A stretch of DNA of 35,050 nucleotides from Hypsibius dujardini. Lineage: Eukaryota > Tardigrada > Eutardigrada > Parachela > Hypsibiidae. Below the pieces are notes generated by a model. That model saw only the letters and a list, made by a program, of their open reading frames with translations. It had not been told where the DNA came from and made no database searches. The position numbers and the translations under genes were made by a program. Position 1 is the stretch's first letter, and each line of letters begins with the position of its first letter. The DNA is taken from positions 1 to 35,050 of the forward strand of contig LRSR01007525.1 in assembly GCA_001579985.1 (NCBI GenBank), written 5' to 3'. Of the stretch, positions 20,467 to 33,056 are shown one piece after another.

Positions 20467-22967
20467 GACAAAAATTTAATGAGATAAAAGAATTGAACTA
20501 CGTAATTCAGATCAGAAGGTGGCTAAGTATATGGGCTGTATTTATACCGTTCTGTGTTGACAAGCACATTTGCAACCGTTTTGGAGAAGTGAAATAACAC
20601 TTTTACATGAGAAGACAAGATCTTATCGAAGCCTCTCGGCTAGGTGATACAGCGTAAATAACGCTAAGGTGAGAAAACTAAACCCTCGCCGGGAGCCCAA
20701 AGAACTCCTTGGAAGAAAGTTTTGTCCCGTCATATTCCCTGAAAATTGTCAGCAGAAATTCTTCACTACCAAAGGACGCAAGTGTGTGACAGGGCGAGAT
20801 TTTATCAAGGTAAATGCCATGCTAGAGGAGGGCAATCCTCTCTACCGAATCATGATGTGCAATTTTCAAGAGCGCTTGGACAGAGAAAAATATCCGTTGT
20901 AGAAATTTACTAAAAAGAAACAAATCTTCTGCGGCCAAAGAGACCTTCAAATGAAGGAAGCAATGGAGATGTCTGGCCTTAACTTTCTGAGTGTTTGGCG
21001 GTATAAAATTGTTTAATTCCACAATCACAATTGATTTACCGGCGGAGTTTTCAGTCGATTTATTAGCGGTTTTTCGCTTTGACCATGTAATGCAAAAAAG
21101 TTTAATTGCCAGAAAAAACAAATTTCGAAAAACTATCAGAAGGGTCAGACATTGCCTCAGTACCACCTTGCAAACACTTGGACGGCCTCTGCGCTGGTGT
21201 CCACAACTTCCTGAAATCTTAATTTTCTAGATCCAAAAAAATTGGGTTTCTTGAAAATATCTATGGATACCTAAATCATTTGGAATTGAGTGTTTGTATT
21301 GAACTTTAACATAATTAAAAGTCGGTAATCATCAGTCAGAGCGTTCCAATGCCGCCCAATGATTCACATGTTGTAACCGGTCTGGTAACATGTAACCGTC
21401 CCTGACTAACGCCAATCAATCAATGAAGCAAACTTTGTGTCCATACTAAAAAAACGTCGTACAATCCACGTATTATGACATCTATAATCATTTGACTGTA
21501 AGTTCAAACAAAGCTAACACAGTTTCGTATGTCTCGATCAGGTAAGACGCCAAAGGATCTAATATTCACACCAGATTGCACGGCGAGTCCCAGATTCAAA
21601 GTATCCATCAACAACCAACTATACGAAAAATTGCTCGGAATGAGTCACTCCCACGGAAATGATAACATGCTAAATAAAACATCCGCTGCGCGTCACTCCA
21701 GCAGTGCAATCGATAAGAAATTTGTTTTTTTTTTTAATTTAGACATTCTTAAAACGGCATAATATAGAAATTAAACTAGAAATTTCAGGAGTGAAAGAAC
21801 AACAAGAAATCAAGATGGCAGACGCTTTCAGGCAGCACCACCAGTCACGAACTGTAAACGGGGAAACTTCCAAATGATGCCTAGTACTCATTGTTGAAAT
21901 CATTTCACGCTTTCCCTATTTAAACATTTTTTAAACACAGTTGAAAACGCCCGCAAGTAAGAACTGTATGTACAATAAAGCTAAAATGCAAGCGGCTGGT
22001 GCTCTCTGACGTTTGGATATTTCTTTCTGGTTCAATGATATTTTGGTTCCTTGTGTCGAACAATTGTCTTGGAAGGATTATTTTTAATCTACCCGGTTAG
22101 CGCAAAACGCAGTCGAAAAAGGAATGTCATTGGGTCAAGTAACAGAACTTTTCGATTTCGATCCCCAAAACTTTGACATTGTTTGGCACAAGAAAATTCG
22201 ACTTTTCGTAAAACATAATCTGTCCAAACGTCACATGAAGCCGAGACACCACTGCTGCTGCCTACAATGGATAAATCTTTTTTACTTTCACGGATCAAGC
22301 CAACACGGTAAAAATAGTAGAAAAAGCCGGGTAGCTGCTGAAAAGATTGTTGCCTCAACTAGATCAATGTATTCAACCGAAATACCAGACCATTGGGAGG
22401 GAAATGCAGGAATTTCTGCTGCTGTCAATTCTACATTCGCGGCCGCATGGCTATGACCGCCGGCAGCAGCTGAGGCGGTTTCAGCGGAGGGGGCCAAACC
22501 CCCACGTGCCCCCCTATCCCTCTGATAGGGTATTTTTAAAACATAGCCCCTTAGCCGGGGGAGGGGGGCACGGACTTCTTATAGAATGGAGGCAACAATG
22601 GGGGCAGTGATTTTTTTAAGGTCTTCTTATTTATGTTTTGTGGCTGCCCAGGAGCAGCTTTTATTTTTGCTCATATAGGCACTGCTCCCCCCCCCCCCGC
22701 ATGGCTACCCCCATTCTTCAAGAAATGCGTTACGCATCTGACTGTTTACACGAACGCGAAGCTATCTCCGTACAGAAAGTACACGCACACACGACTATCA
22801 CGGATTAAAGTTCTTGATGGTAAGCTACTGTTCAAACAGTAATACTCACAGACAATGGCTGATTAAATTATAACTGTATCTCGCAAATTTAGGCAGAAAT
22901 TTTAACCCACGCCATACGCTTTTCGCATGTCTGTTAATTGCGAGCTGTAACATTGTGCAAAGCATCC
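20467..22967. other. Intergenic between divergent P450 and kinase genes
   Basis: Presumably holds both promoters. A plus-strand stretch at 20669-20902 is open and reads protein-like (GRDFIKVNAMLEEGNPLY), but starts without ATG and has no recognised family; it could be an old transposon or gene remnant. A G/C-run rich patch lies at about 22480-22710. No gene can be supported. Confidence 0.35.
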
Positions 22968-25900
22968 ATGTCCACACCTGCGGTTGTAGGAACCCAATCA
23001 CAAATAGAAATGGAACATCTCCAAGCCATCACGCCTTGGTTTATGGCTGTGGAAAGTGACGACGAGCATGTATCGCTCGCCTTCCAGGAGCACCATTCTC
23101 ATCATGCATCTAATGGTTTTTCTGCATGGGAATACATATCATACCAACCTCCCATACGTCTTCCTGTGACAAGAAAATTTTTGCATATCAATGATGCTAG
23201 CTCATTTTATACTGCTAATTCTACGGCAAGCTTTATCCAAGCTGTCGAGCTGCCCGCTGGACTATTTCCAAACATGGCCACCGGAAACGGGGCTGTTTTT
23301 GTTTCGATTGAAGTTCATCGATCGGTGATTGAACGCCTCAACCGGATGGAACATCTGAGAAAACTTGCCTTGGAACTAGGGGGTATAACCCACGTACGGC
23401 TGGTTCGATATTACGCGTTAGGCTTCTGCGACGACCCGACCATGAGGGGATTCACCGCACCTAGCATTTGCCTCCTGATGGAACCTTCGCATTTTGCAGG
23501 TACAAGGTGTGAGGTGCTTACTACACGATGAAGACGACAGAACAGTAGGATGTTCTGAACGAGTAATATTCTGTACTAAACTTCGGAAGGCTGCGGACTG
23601 ACGCAGTTTCTTTTAAATAACGTTGTTTAAATACGACAAACCACATACTTATATGTGACTGATACGCTTACAGCGTTGTATACATATAGGAGCGATACTG
23701 TTTCTCCCAGAGGAATGTGGCTTTTTTCGAGCCATGGGCAATAACAGTCGAATACAATTTTTCCGAGAGATCGAAAGTAAGTTCTTTTTAACTCTATCCA
23801 ATCCAAAATTTATTTTGGAATTGCTAGGACTAGCAGGAAAGATAGTTAGGGCAATAGGGGCGGATTTACCGGTGAATCTTGAAATGGCACCCCAAAGTTC
23901 CCCATATCACGGGAGGATGATTGCTAACTTCGCATTCTGTAATAGAACAACATTTTGCTCATGCTAATCGTTCCAAACTAAGTTTCGGTTAAAGTAGCTT
24001 CAAGAAACATACCTCTGATTGCTTGGCGCATTGGGCAGTGGTTGGTCTTGTCAGTGGCTCCAAATATGTCAAGAAACGAGGTGGCTAGAGATACCAAAAT
24101 AAATTGGATTCCTCGTACTGTCCTCAGTGGTCGCACTTAATTGAGCGCGTTTTAAAGGGATAATAACAGCGGGAAAGCATGCGTGTACTTAAAGTAAAAA
24201 TTGTTTTACAGACCAGCCGGGAATTTCGCTGCACGATCTATGTCGGTCTAGTAGATTAACGACGGACCAAATCATCACATACGCCTATCAATTACTCGAC
24301 GCAATCAAGTATCTACATGACAGAGACAACCCATTTGTAATTGCCGTGCTTCGGAGCCCTCTAATCATCGTCTCGCCAGACCGGAAATCTCTGAAAATTG
24401 CGGACTGGCTCAATCCGTGCAAATACAACGAAATCATCAACGTTTACAATTTCGGCAAACCACACTGGAGCTTCATGCATCCCGACCTAATTGCATACTG
24501 GGAACGCTACAGTTTACGGTACGAACTCGACTTCAATCCCGAATTGGTTCCATGCTGGACGCATTCCTTTAAACCAGCTGAAGGGTCAATCGTCGGACTT
24601 AGATCACCCATCGTGGACCTTTGGAGTTTGGGCTGCGTTGTACTGGATATGTATACGCAAGGCAACCTGAGGCACGTCACAAGAGATGAAATAATGCTGG
24701 GTGAGCGTTTGGCACGCCCTACATTCCTAAAAGAGTTGCTGTCGGGAGGTCATCCCTTCATTCCGGAGGACGCGCCTAAAATTATCCGTCGGCTATGCGA
24801 AAAATGTTTTGAGAGAAATCCGAAGTTTCAATTGACCGCAAACCAGTTGAGGGATTTTATTGAGAGAGGGCCCCCCCCCCTCTTCGATGCTAATGGAGCG
24901 GCAGTTAAAAGGTCCTACCTCGCTTACTCCACGTCTTACGGGGTGGAGCGTAAACTTTGTTTTAATTGGCGCTCAATGGTTGGCAACGGCAGCTATGGCG
25001 CTGTGTATACCGTCAACGTCGATAGCACACAGGACGCTCGCATTCGAGATTGTGAACGAGAAAATGACAAAAAACTCTTGGCTTTAAAGGTTCTCCATTC
25101 TAGTGATATTTTGGCGGAAAAACGGACCGCATTGTTACAACTGAACTACACATCTGTTGTGCAGTACTTGGCAATTGGCCGAATCCCAATCGGACCGGGC
25201 GGTATGCCTTTTCCCAAGCCGCAAACGGCCGTGCTTATGGAGTTCTGCGACGGTAAGAGCCTTCAGCAGGTACGAAGCATAGCATTCGTGCTTCTTTATT
25301 TTGTGGAATCGGTGTATTATACACACTTACTTGGGAAGATTTTCAAAGGTCAAATTCAGAATTGCCCGTCATTATTTTCGCCCCAAAATTGATTCAATCA
25401 AGCAATCAATTCGTCAAGTTAAGATTCGTTACCTCTGGCTAATCAATCAATCAGTCAATTAATCCCACGCGGTGCGTAAAATCTGCGCAATCAATCAATC
25501 AGTTGCACTGAACGGGTGCTAGACCAACCAATCAACCAACCAATCGATTTGCAGTGGATATTTTGCACTGTATTAGTAATTTGAAACTTCGAAATTCCTC
25601 CACAAATATTCTCTACTACTACACCGGCGAAATATAAAATATTGTTCATCATTTTGACTGTTAAGTCATCAATTTTTTTATTCACCCATCAACGTATATT
25701 TTTATTCAGAACTCCCCCCCCCCCCGACTATATGTGCGATTGAGGTCATTACGAAATGTTTAAATCAGCGATTGTTTTGCAGGAGGCACCCTGAATGCGT
25801 TATGCAAGGAAAAGAAGTTAGTCGAATCCGAATTGTTAGATTTCCTTCGACAAATAGCCTCCGCAATCAGCTACCTTCACAATCTACCTCTACCGATCTT

Positions 25901-26456
25901 TCATGGTGACATCAAAGGGGAGAATATTTTCTTGAATAGCAGCCAAACTTCATGCAAGCTTGGCGATATGGACAATTTCCACATCCTTGTGGAGGGCAAG
26001 ACCAATCGTGGAGGCATCAAGTTCAAGGAAGGAACTCTGTTCCACATGTCACCGGAGATGTTAAGATATGCTGTCGGTGCCAGTGCTGAAGCAGTCGACG
26101 ATAAAGAGGAAGGGATTTCTACCGGTATTGGGCGTGCCAGCGATGTCTGGAGTGTTGGGTGTGTCGGCTTGGAAATGGTCGGAGCGGGTGAGGTAAAGTT
26201 TAGAAGTGCAGACGGAGCTGTACTTTCGCTAAACCAGAACAAACCTGAGCAGCTTCTAAGCCAAGTTACTCGTGGGGCGAGTCCAGATCAATCCCTCGCA
26301 CGGTCTCATCTCAGACCACAACTGTTTACTGTATTGGCTCATTGTTTAACGAGGGATTCAGCGCAACGGCCGACAGCAGCTGAACTCGTTATGTCGCTTG
26401 ATGTACTTGCACGGACAACGGATGCCAATCGAGGCATGGCAAATTGCGGAACCTGA
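22968..26456 (+). CDS. Pseudokinase-kinase tandem protein
   Basis: 748 residues from exons 22968-23499, 24212-25252 and 25783-26456; phases agree. The donor after ...MEFCD (GACG then GTAAGA) rebuilds MEFCDGGTLNAL. Domain 1 (about 90-410) is kinase-shaped but dead: the VAIK lysine is Glu (VFVSIEVHR), the HRD region reads VIAVLRSP, and DFG is DWL (LKIADWLNP), while the later VDLWSLGCVVLDM helix is kept. Domain 2 (about 427-735) has GNGSYG at 435, Lys470 (ALKVL), H565-G-D567 followed by IKGEN, D586-M-D in place of DFG, a SPEM activation-loop end, and DVWSVGCVGLEM. GDIKGENI resembles STE/MAP3K-type kinases. Domain 2 keeps the Lys and both Asp residues needed for phosphotransfer, so it may be active. 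The order recalls JAK or GCN2, but no other domains of those families are present. Biological role unknown. Confidence 0.85.
25393..25546. repeat. ATCA/AACC simple-repeat patches in kinase intron
   Basis: Several short runs of CAATCAATCAATC and CCAACCAATCAACC in the intron 25253-25782. The same ATCA pattern occurs inside both MITE family A copies. Confidence 0.6.
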
Positions 26457-27222
26457 GTTATAACTGGCTCTCCGTCATACGAAATGAACAATGGCCAGGG
26501 AAGATGGTTTTCAAATTAATTAGTGTCTTTGTGAACAACTCATTGAACGGTGTGGTGATTTGTCTACAGACAGTGCTCCCTATAAACTCCTTCGCATTTG
26601 CAATTCTAGTAGCGTGGCAATTCATGGAACTAATTGAGGAAGGGAGGTTCGCAAAAACCTCATCTGTCCTTATCCTTAATCACTGCTTCGCCAGCGGAAG
26701 CCAAAGGGAATCTATGAAACATAATTACATTTTTTTATTTTACGTTGTTGTAGCAGTAACACGAGTACCTCCCAATTCCATCGGATGCCCGGGTCATGTG
26801 CGACTGCTGGAGACAATAAGAAAGGGCGTGTTCAGGTGTAGGTGAATAGAGAACTAGTAATTTGTCTACCTCATGCAACGGTAAATTTTCAGGGCTTGCA
26901 ATATCAATTTTCTGTAGAAAAGAAGTCTGTCACAATTAACGATTTACCCTTGCCTTTAACTTTTGTTAGTAAACTCTTTGTTTATCAATTTAATATTTCT
27001 CTTTTTTGTTTATATTTCATTTTGATAATATTTTATGTTTTCCAATATTTTTATATATTTGTTTGTTGTAAATTACGGATGGGAAAAAATTGTGTACCGG
27101 CACAATAACATGTAGCGCGTGTCCAGTAGATTTTGAGACCAAATTTAAATCGCCTTAGCTCTGCTCCCTCGGCAAGGGGAAACGGAACGTAGGTTAGCGC
27201 TCATTCGACAAAAAATTTTGTA
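26457..27222. other. 3' flank of kinase gene
   Basis: Open frames at 26444-27108 on the plus strand are hydrophobic and AT-rich; no domain recognised. No good AATAAA close to the stop. Confidence 0.35.
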
Positions 27223-27497
27223 CCGTACGCTCCCGATCTCAAGGGACAGCTAAGCCCCGTCTCCTTCGGTATAGCCCTGCACTCGATTGAACGTTCAATC
27301 TGATTCACCGTTCTCTGATTGGCTGATTTCGTACAGTTTACTCGTTGTGCTCGATTGATTGATTGTACAGTCGTGCTTTTCCGTTTATTTCTCCCTACAG
27401 TGGTAATTTGGTGAACGGCACGGAATAGGCACAGCTCGGGTTGGTTAAAATTTACGGGTAGGGCAAAAAATTGTCCCTTGAGATCGCGAGCGTACGG
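27223..27497 (-). mobile_element. MITE family A, copy 2
   Basis: 275-base element with terminal inverted repeats CCGTACGCTCCCGATCTCAA and its near complement ending GAGCGTACGG. TA lies on each side (27221-27222 and 27498-27499). Read on the minus strand it aligns with copy 1 over the ends and much of the interior (TTTGCCCTACCCGTAAATTT against TATGCCCTACCAGTTAATTT, and GGGGCTTAGCTGTCCC against GGGGCTTAACTGTCCC). Non-coding. Confidence 0.85.
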
Positions 27498-27499
27498 TA

Positions 27500-29574
27500 C
27501 TGTTGCATTCTGTGGTAGCAGATGTTCCGCCTTTGACTTGCTTTACGTTTTTTTTGCTTAGCTGGTCAGGAAGCACCGAGATAATAAAAAGTCTCAGCTT
27601 TTCCGCCCGTTATCGAAAATTGGCCGTAGAGCAATACACTCCTTCTCGATCGAGTAGCTCCAGGCAAACAGTTTTTTTCCAATGCTTAGCGCTATCAATC
27701 TTGAAGCAAACGTTTCTTAGTTTCGTCTCACGGGAAAAAGATGGAGCTGCGACCACTTGTAGGGCGGTTTTTCTGATTCCCGTTCTCCTTAAAGGCCGCT
27801 TTTGTCTTGTAATTTTTCGCGTAAATTTTCAGCAATTCATTTTTATGGCTCATAATTGTTTTCTTATTGAGCAAAAAAGGCTCGTCAATTTGGTACTCTG
27901 GCGACCAGTTTTGGCACATGGCAAAACGCATAATTGCGAAAGGGACAGTCTTTCCAGATTTTATTAAACAATTCTTCCCGCGCTTCATTCCGGAGCTTTA
28001 CAAAATTAGATAATGATGCCGGTTTGAACATTTATGGTTTAGAAACATTAATCCGGTCGCAAAATTCGAAACATTTTGAAGTTGTTTAAGAGAACCTGAA
28101 AGACAATTGAGTAAAAAACTGAAATGGAACGCCGCTGATATATGGTTGCTTGCAGTTCAGAGCCTCCATTGCGCAAGCAGAGGTCCCGTTAAAAATGATG
28201 CTTTCATTTTCTTTTATAGTATTAAATTCCCTGTTTTTTAGCGTTTTTATTTTGTAATTTATTTTGATCAGAAAGGGAACTGAAGATAATGAATTTCGTC
28301 TCAAAAGCTCGTGGACACGTTGCAACAATCTGAAAGTGGTCGATTTCAATAGGGAGGTTTTGTTTGCCACTTCAGTTTACAGCAGTTAGATTAACAGCAG
28401 TTAAAATGGTCACGTGACGTCGATAAGCGTAAAATGCGATCTGTATTTACGCTATTTTCAGAAGTTAACGTTTGTATTTCCGGATAGATCCCACATTTTG
28501 TTTTAATGTTTTCCATCCCGCCAAACATTAACATGGATTAGGAAATTCACTTCTCTTTCGATTGATCTATCGGAGGCGGGGATCCGGTGGCAAGGGAGTG
28601 AACTGTAGCCATTTGTGTGGATGACGTTGAATCTGGATTATTTCTCCCTGTATGTTTGTGTATTTTGAATCCCTCTTAAACTTAGGTCAAAATGTTTTTA
28701 TTAGCCATTTGTTGCGTTTCTTCTACCAAAATTTATGGAAATTTGTTGTTGCTTTTCTTTTGCGTGTTTCGACGATTAATGCGTATTTTTTGTTAAAAGC
28801 CGCTCGTCGTAAGATGGGACCTACTTTATCCGTTGTACCTAAGATTGATTGGTTGATTGATAATGGCCTTATCAGGTAATTTGGTTTCACACAGCATTAC
28901 GCTACATTAATTGATTTATTTGGCTCTCTGAATCGCAACAAAGAAATCCTACGGAAACAAGCGACTCTGGGCCGTTAGTTTACGCCCCAAAAAATCGTGA
29001 AGGTGTATATATCAATTGTATTTCTCTTTACCAAAAAGAGAAAGGACACATAAAAATACAAATAGGGGAAAAATTCCCCAACCAACAAAGGGAGAAAATT
29101 GAATTGATTGACGCTGCCTTGATTGACGGCCGGAATTGAGGCCTTCACAAAAACTGACGCGGTACACCCGAAATAACGCCAAATGTCTCGGAAAAAGATC
29201 ATGCAGAATTTTCAATCATTCCACCACAACTTTGCTGTTTCGGAAATTTTAAAAAAATGTGTCTAGTTTGCGGTCTGTCGCGATACATCACAAACTAATC
29301 AATTTAAATCAGTGATCTGTGTAATAGCTGTAAAAAATCAAAGCCACAATTCTAACTTTTGCAGGTCTGATAACTTTTACTGCTGTAAACTTAACTGCTG
29401 TAATTTTCGGGTTCAACAAAACATGTCTAATATTTCGGTTCAACAGCTCAACAATAGCACAAGAATAAAGAGAAACCAAAAAAAGGAACAACTTGATCGA
29501 GGTCTTTGAGAAGGAGAAGCGATCGAAGCAGGGAAGTGGTACTTGAACAGAGAGAGAGAGTCCTACAATGGATC
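27500..29574. other. AT-rich intergenic, nothing recognised
   Basis: Many T-rich frames on both strands. A minus-strand frame at 27988-27728 reads protein-like but matches no family known to me. Confidence 0.35.
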
Positions 29575-30871
29575 TCATGGTTTGCCATAAATATTGGACC
29601 GGTCTTTGCCCACAAATTGAGTCCTCTTTCTGGCGGACCCTGATCCTGCCTTCCTGTCCAAGCCGGGAAGGATACAGCGTTGCGACGAGCCTGGGCTGTA
29701 GGGGACGCCCTCGCAGAGTCCATGGCAGCATTCTTTATCCTCCAAACAGAATTGCGACACTTCCTTCGTGGCGAGAGGCACGCAGGCACCCGGCATTTTT
29801 GTGACACAAATGCCACGACCGTCACCGTAGACCTCCGTGTAGAGGTCCTGCCCGCGACAGTCCGTGCCGTCGCAGCATTGGCTGGAGGAGAAGCAGAAGT
29901 GAAACGGTTCCGTGCAGTTTGCCACTGAGGCTGTTGTGGTCGTCGTGGTTGTCGTTGGTGAATTCTCACGGCAAAAACCAGCTTGGCACAATCCGTTGTC
30001 GCAGCAGTCCTGGTCCTCAAGGCAATGCACGAACGAACTAGGATAGCGACAAAATTAAAATACTACAGCGAGTCCGTTGTGGGTTTTTTATTATAAATTT
30101 ACAGAGAATTGAATTTTCTCATTTTTACAATTCCAGGTTGATTTTGGTTGGGACAGCGGCGAAATATGATTAAAAAATTATTTCTAAAAAATAGCGTTTT
30201 TACAGTGAAATCAATCGATCAATTAAAGGAAGTGGAATTTTTCAGTGCTTTCGCAACTTTAAAATTACGTCTAAAACAAGTTCTTATGACCACACTGAGA
30301 ATATACAGTATATATACCGAAATAATCGTAAATACAGTACTATTTGACGAGTATAAGTTAACGAGACTACACTTCGTCAGACTTTAACGTAAACTTTTTT
30401 TACGTTTTAGAACAAATTTATGACAGTTTTGGAAAATACCTAGCCGTCGCAAGTGGAATACATCCAGGAACAATTGTAGACGTTGATTGAGTCGACGGGG
30501 TAGTTGGTAGCAAAACGCAACGGCTAGACTGAAATCCACCATGGGGAACAGGGGAACAAATTCCGCCATCACAGCATTCGCTGTCAATGAAGCAGAAAAT
30601 TTGAACAGTCTCATTGGCGATGGGAACACACAATCCGGGAACGGGTGTCACGCAAAGACCACGACCGTCGCTGGTGTACTTCTGTCCTCGGCAATCCGTC
30701 CCGTCGCAGCATTCGTCGTTAACACCACACGCGTCAAACGGCTTCTCGCATAAGCGCACGGGGGTGGTCGATGTTGTTATTGGAGCGGGTGTGAAGGGCG
30801 TATCTGCAAGGCATAATAACTATTTCAATTATTGTTCCTGTCTGTCTGTCTGTCAGCCTGTCTGTCTGTTC

Positions 30872-30917
<46 letters not shown>

Positions 30918-31872
30918 CGATCTGAACAAAAACAAGGATTTCTATACCCGTAACATCATCAAACAACGGCCAGTCTTCATGCCATAAGCGAGGATTGGAG
31001 TAGTCGACAAATTGCGCCGATCTACAACAAGCGGTTAGAACTCTGGAAATTAAGTACGAGATGAAATCAGAGTTATACCTCCAGCAGTCCACATTGTAGT
31101 ACCAGTCGCACACCAAGCTAATCTGATTGAAGAGCTGCGCAAACACAAATTAAATCACGTGTGGCTCATGTTTCGGAAGCTACTCGTTCTTCGAAATATT
31201 AACATTACCTGTTGTTCTCCGCAAACGAAGCTGGTAAGCCCGCCATCCAAGTCACACAAGCGAAACACTCCACAGCCGAAGTCTTGATCTGCATATAAAC
31301 CAGCCTGATGGACGTTTAGGCAGTTAAAGTTCTTCGGTTTTGGAACGGTTGTAATGGGCGCTGGACTGGACCAATTGGGAGTCTTCTCCCCTTTCAGTAT
31401 GCGAAGAGCCTCCAGAAAAGGAGGATTTTGAGGAGGAGGGACGCCACCTTCAAGAAAAACTCATGACTTCAAATGGCCTTCTTAGAACCTGAAGAATTAC
31501 CTGTATTGGCTGCAAAAATGTCCCGAAAACTAACAGCTGTTCCAATTTGTTCCCGCTTGGTTCCCAATTTAGCGTTGAAAATAGACGCTAGAATGGATCT
31601 GCCTGCATTTCCATTCGAATGGAGCATGAGAATATCGGATTTGTTGAGTGGAAAGAAGGGTGAACTTGTCCCCTGGACAGAGTTTCGGCGGATGTGGAAA
31701 TTTGGAGCGACTTCTGGCTGTGTCGGTTCTAGTGATGAGCACAGACATTTCTGCGGATCAACAAACCCTTTATCACAAAAATAAAACCCGAATAACCGCA
31801 AAACTGTTCCATCACACTTGCCTGAAGCGTGTTTAATCCAATGAGCAGCCACAGAGATACGTGGACGTTCAT
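29575..31872 (-). CDS. Secreted chitin-binding protein with cysteine modules
   Basis: 498 residues from seven exons: 31872-31822, 31750-31501, 31447-31209, 31134-31079, 31021-30948, 30803-30440, 30037-29575; every phase agrees. The signal peptide is MNVHVSLWLLIGLNTLQ. A type-2 (peritrophin-A) chitin-binding domain spans C143 to C197, with six cysteines at 143, 159, 165, 176, 189 and 197, including GLYADQDFGC, SFVC and LVCDWYYNVDC. It is followed by the arthropod-like tail RSAQFVDYSNPRL. The C-terminal half has Thr-rich linkers and repeated cysteine modules of two types: DECCDGTDCRG / SQCCDGTDCRG, and CVPLAT....FCLEDKECC-like (also CIPLATASSFVHCLEDQDCC). The modules resemble disulphide-knot folds but no named family is assigned. 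Expected role: binding chitin in cuticle or gut lining. The first intron uses a GC donor (CAG then GCAAGT), and the fifth holds a TCTG microsatellite. Confidence 0.88.
30837..30923. repeat. TCTG tetranucleotide microsatellite
   Basis: About 20 imperfect TCTG units within the intron 30804-30947 of the chitin-binding protein gene, making up much of that intron. Confidence 0.95.
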
Positions 31873-32730
31873 GACGGACACGATTACAATTAATGGTTGG
31901 GCTTGAAGTTATTAAAGGAGTTTTAAAATCATTGTTCTTCCGAATGTGTATGGAATTTACTGTACTCGGATACTTTGAATGAATTAAGATGGTATGCTTT
32001 GTTAGGCTTAAGGTTAATGTAGAGGTGTATTGCTGGAACTTTGGTGGTGCTTCCAACTGAATTCCGCAAACATCGGGCTGCAAATGACCGCTTAATTAGT
32101 TGTTTGTGTTAGACAATTGCCACGCGTTATAAACTTGATACTTCTTTGTCGTCCAGTGAACCGCGCGGAATATAGCCAGAAGGGTCGGAAAGTGAAACGT
32201 GGTGTGATTAAATATGGAACCCAGGGGTGAGAGAGGGAGTATTACGCTTTGTCGGCCTCTACCAACGAGCGCTTGCAAGTTTTCTCGTTATAACACAAAC
32301 CAAAGTGCCTTTATTAACCCATAGAAAGGTGCAAAAAAGAAATTGATTCCTTATACATGTAAGAATAAACACAAATCAAGAATCCTCTTAAAATAGAAGC
32401 CCTCGTTTTTTTCAGATAATTCGTAGAGACCTGGAGAAAGAATTTCAATCTAATAAGTCGTTTACCGAAAGAGGAGTCGATGTCGACAATTATTACAGAG
32501 AGACCATCGACTGTATGCATCCTATCAGCTATTTCAAAACCGGTTGCGCAGTTTTACCGCTGCTGATGCTGTTTTCCGAAAACTTTAAGCATGCTTGGTT
32601 GGGTAGTATGCCGTGTATAGAAAAACGGAGACCCGCGGTATTTCCACAAAACCTAAGGGATTTAACCTATTCATTGTTTTAATCTAAAGTCAACATTTCG
32701 AAGTTTCAAAATGAAACAGCAATTTGATTA
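31873..32730. other. 5' flank of chitin-binding gene
   Basis: Presumed promoter of the minus-strand gene starting at 31872. No other gene recognised. Confidence 0.4.
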
Positions 32731-33056
32731 AAGAACTGGCTATTCAGCCGGAGTTTGTCCGGCTGAATAGCCAAGTCACTTTCCAGCCGGGCTTTCACGG
32801 CTGAATAGGCCAACCACTGTTTCGCCGGGTTTTTTTTTTCACCAGCAATACAGACAAATCACTTGGCCGGCTTTCTCTCAACTTGGCGTACACAATGTAG
32901 CCTAACATTTTTCTCTCTTTCTCGATGCAGTTGAGATGCCTACATTGATCACCCGAATATTTTTGACAGGAAAATTAAATAGAAATCAGATAAAATGAAG
33001 GCTGGCGATTAGTATGGAATAACATACGGAATAATAAGGAGAGAAACTAGCGAATA

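Noticed and set aside
20669-20902. Plus-strand open frame reading GRDFIKVNAMLEEGNPLY
   Set aside because: No ATG start, no splice partner and no recognised family; not enough to call a gene.
25253-25392. Longer second kinase exon reading through to 25392
   Set aside because: The donor GACG|GTAAGA at 25252 gives the conserved GGTLNAL join; the read-through adds unrelated hydrophobic residues and a stop.
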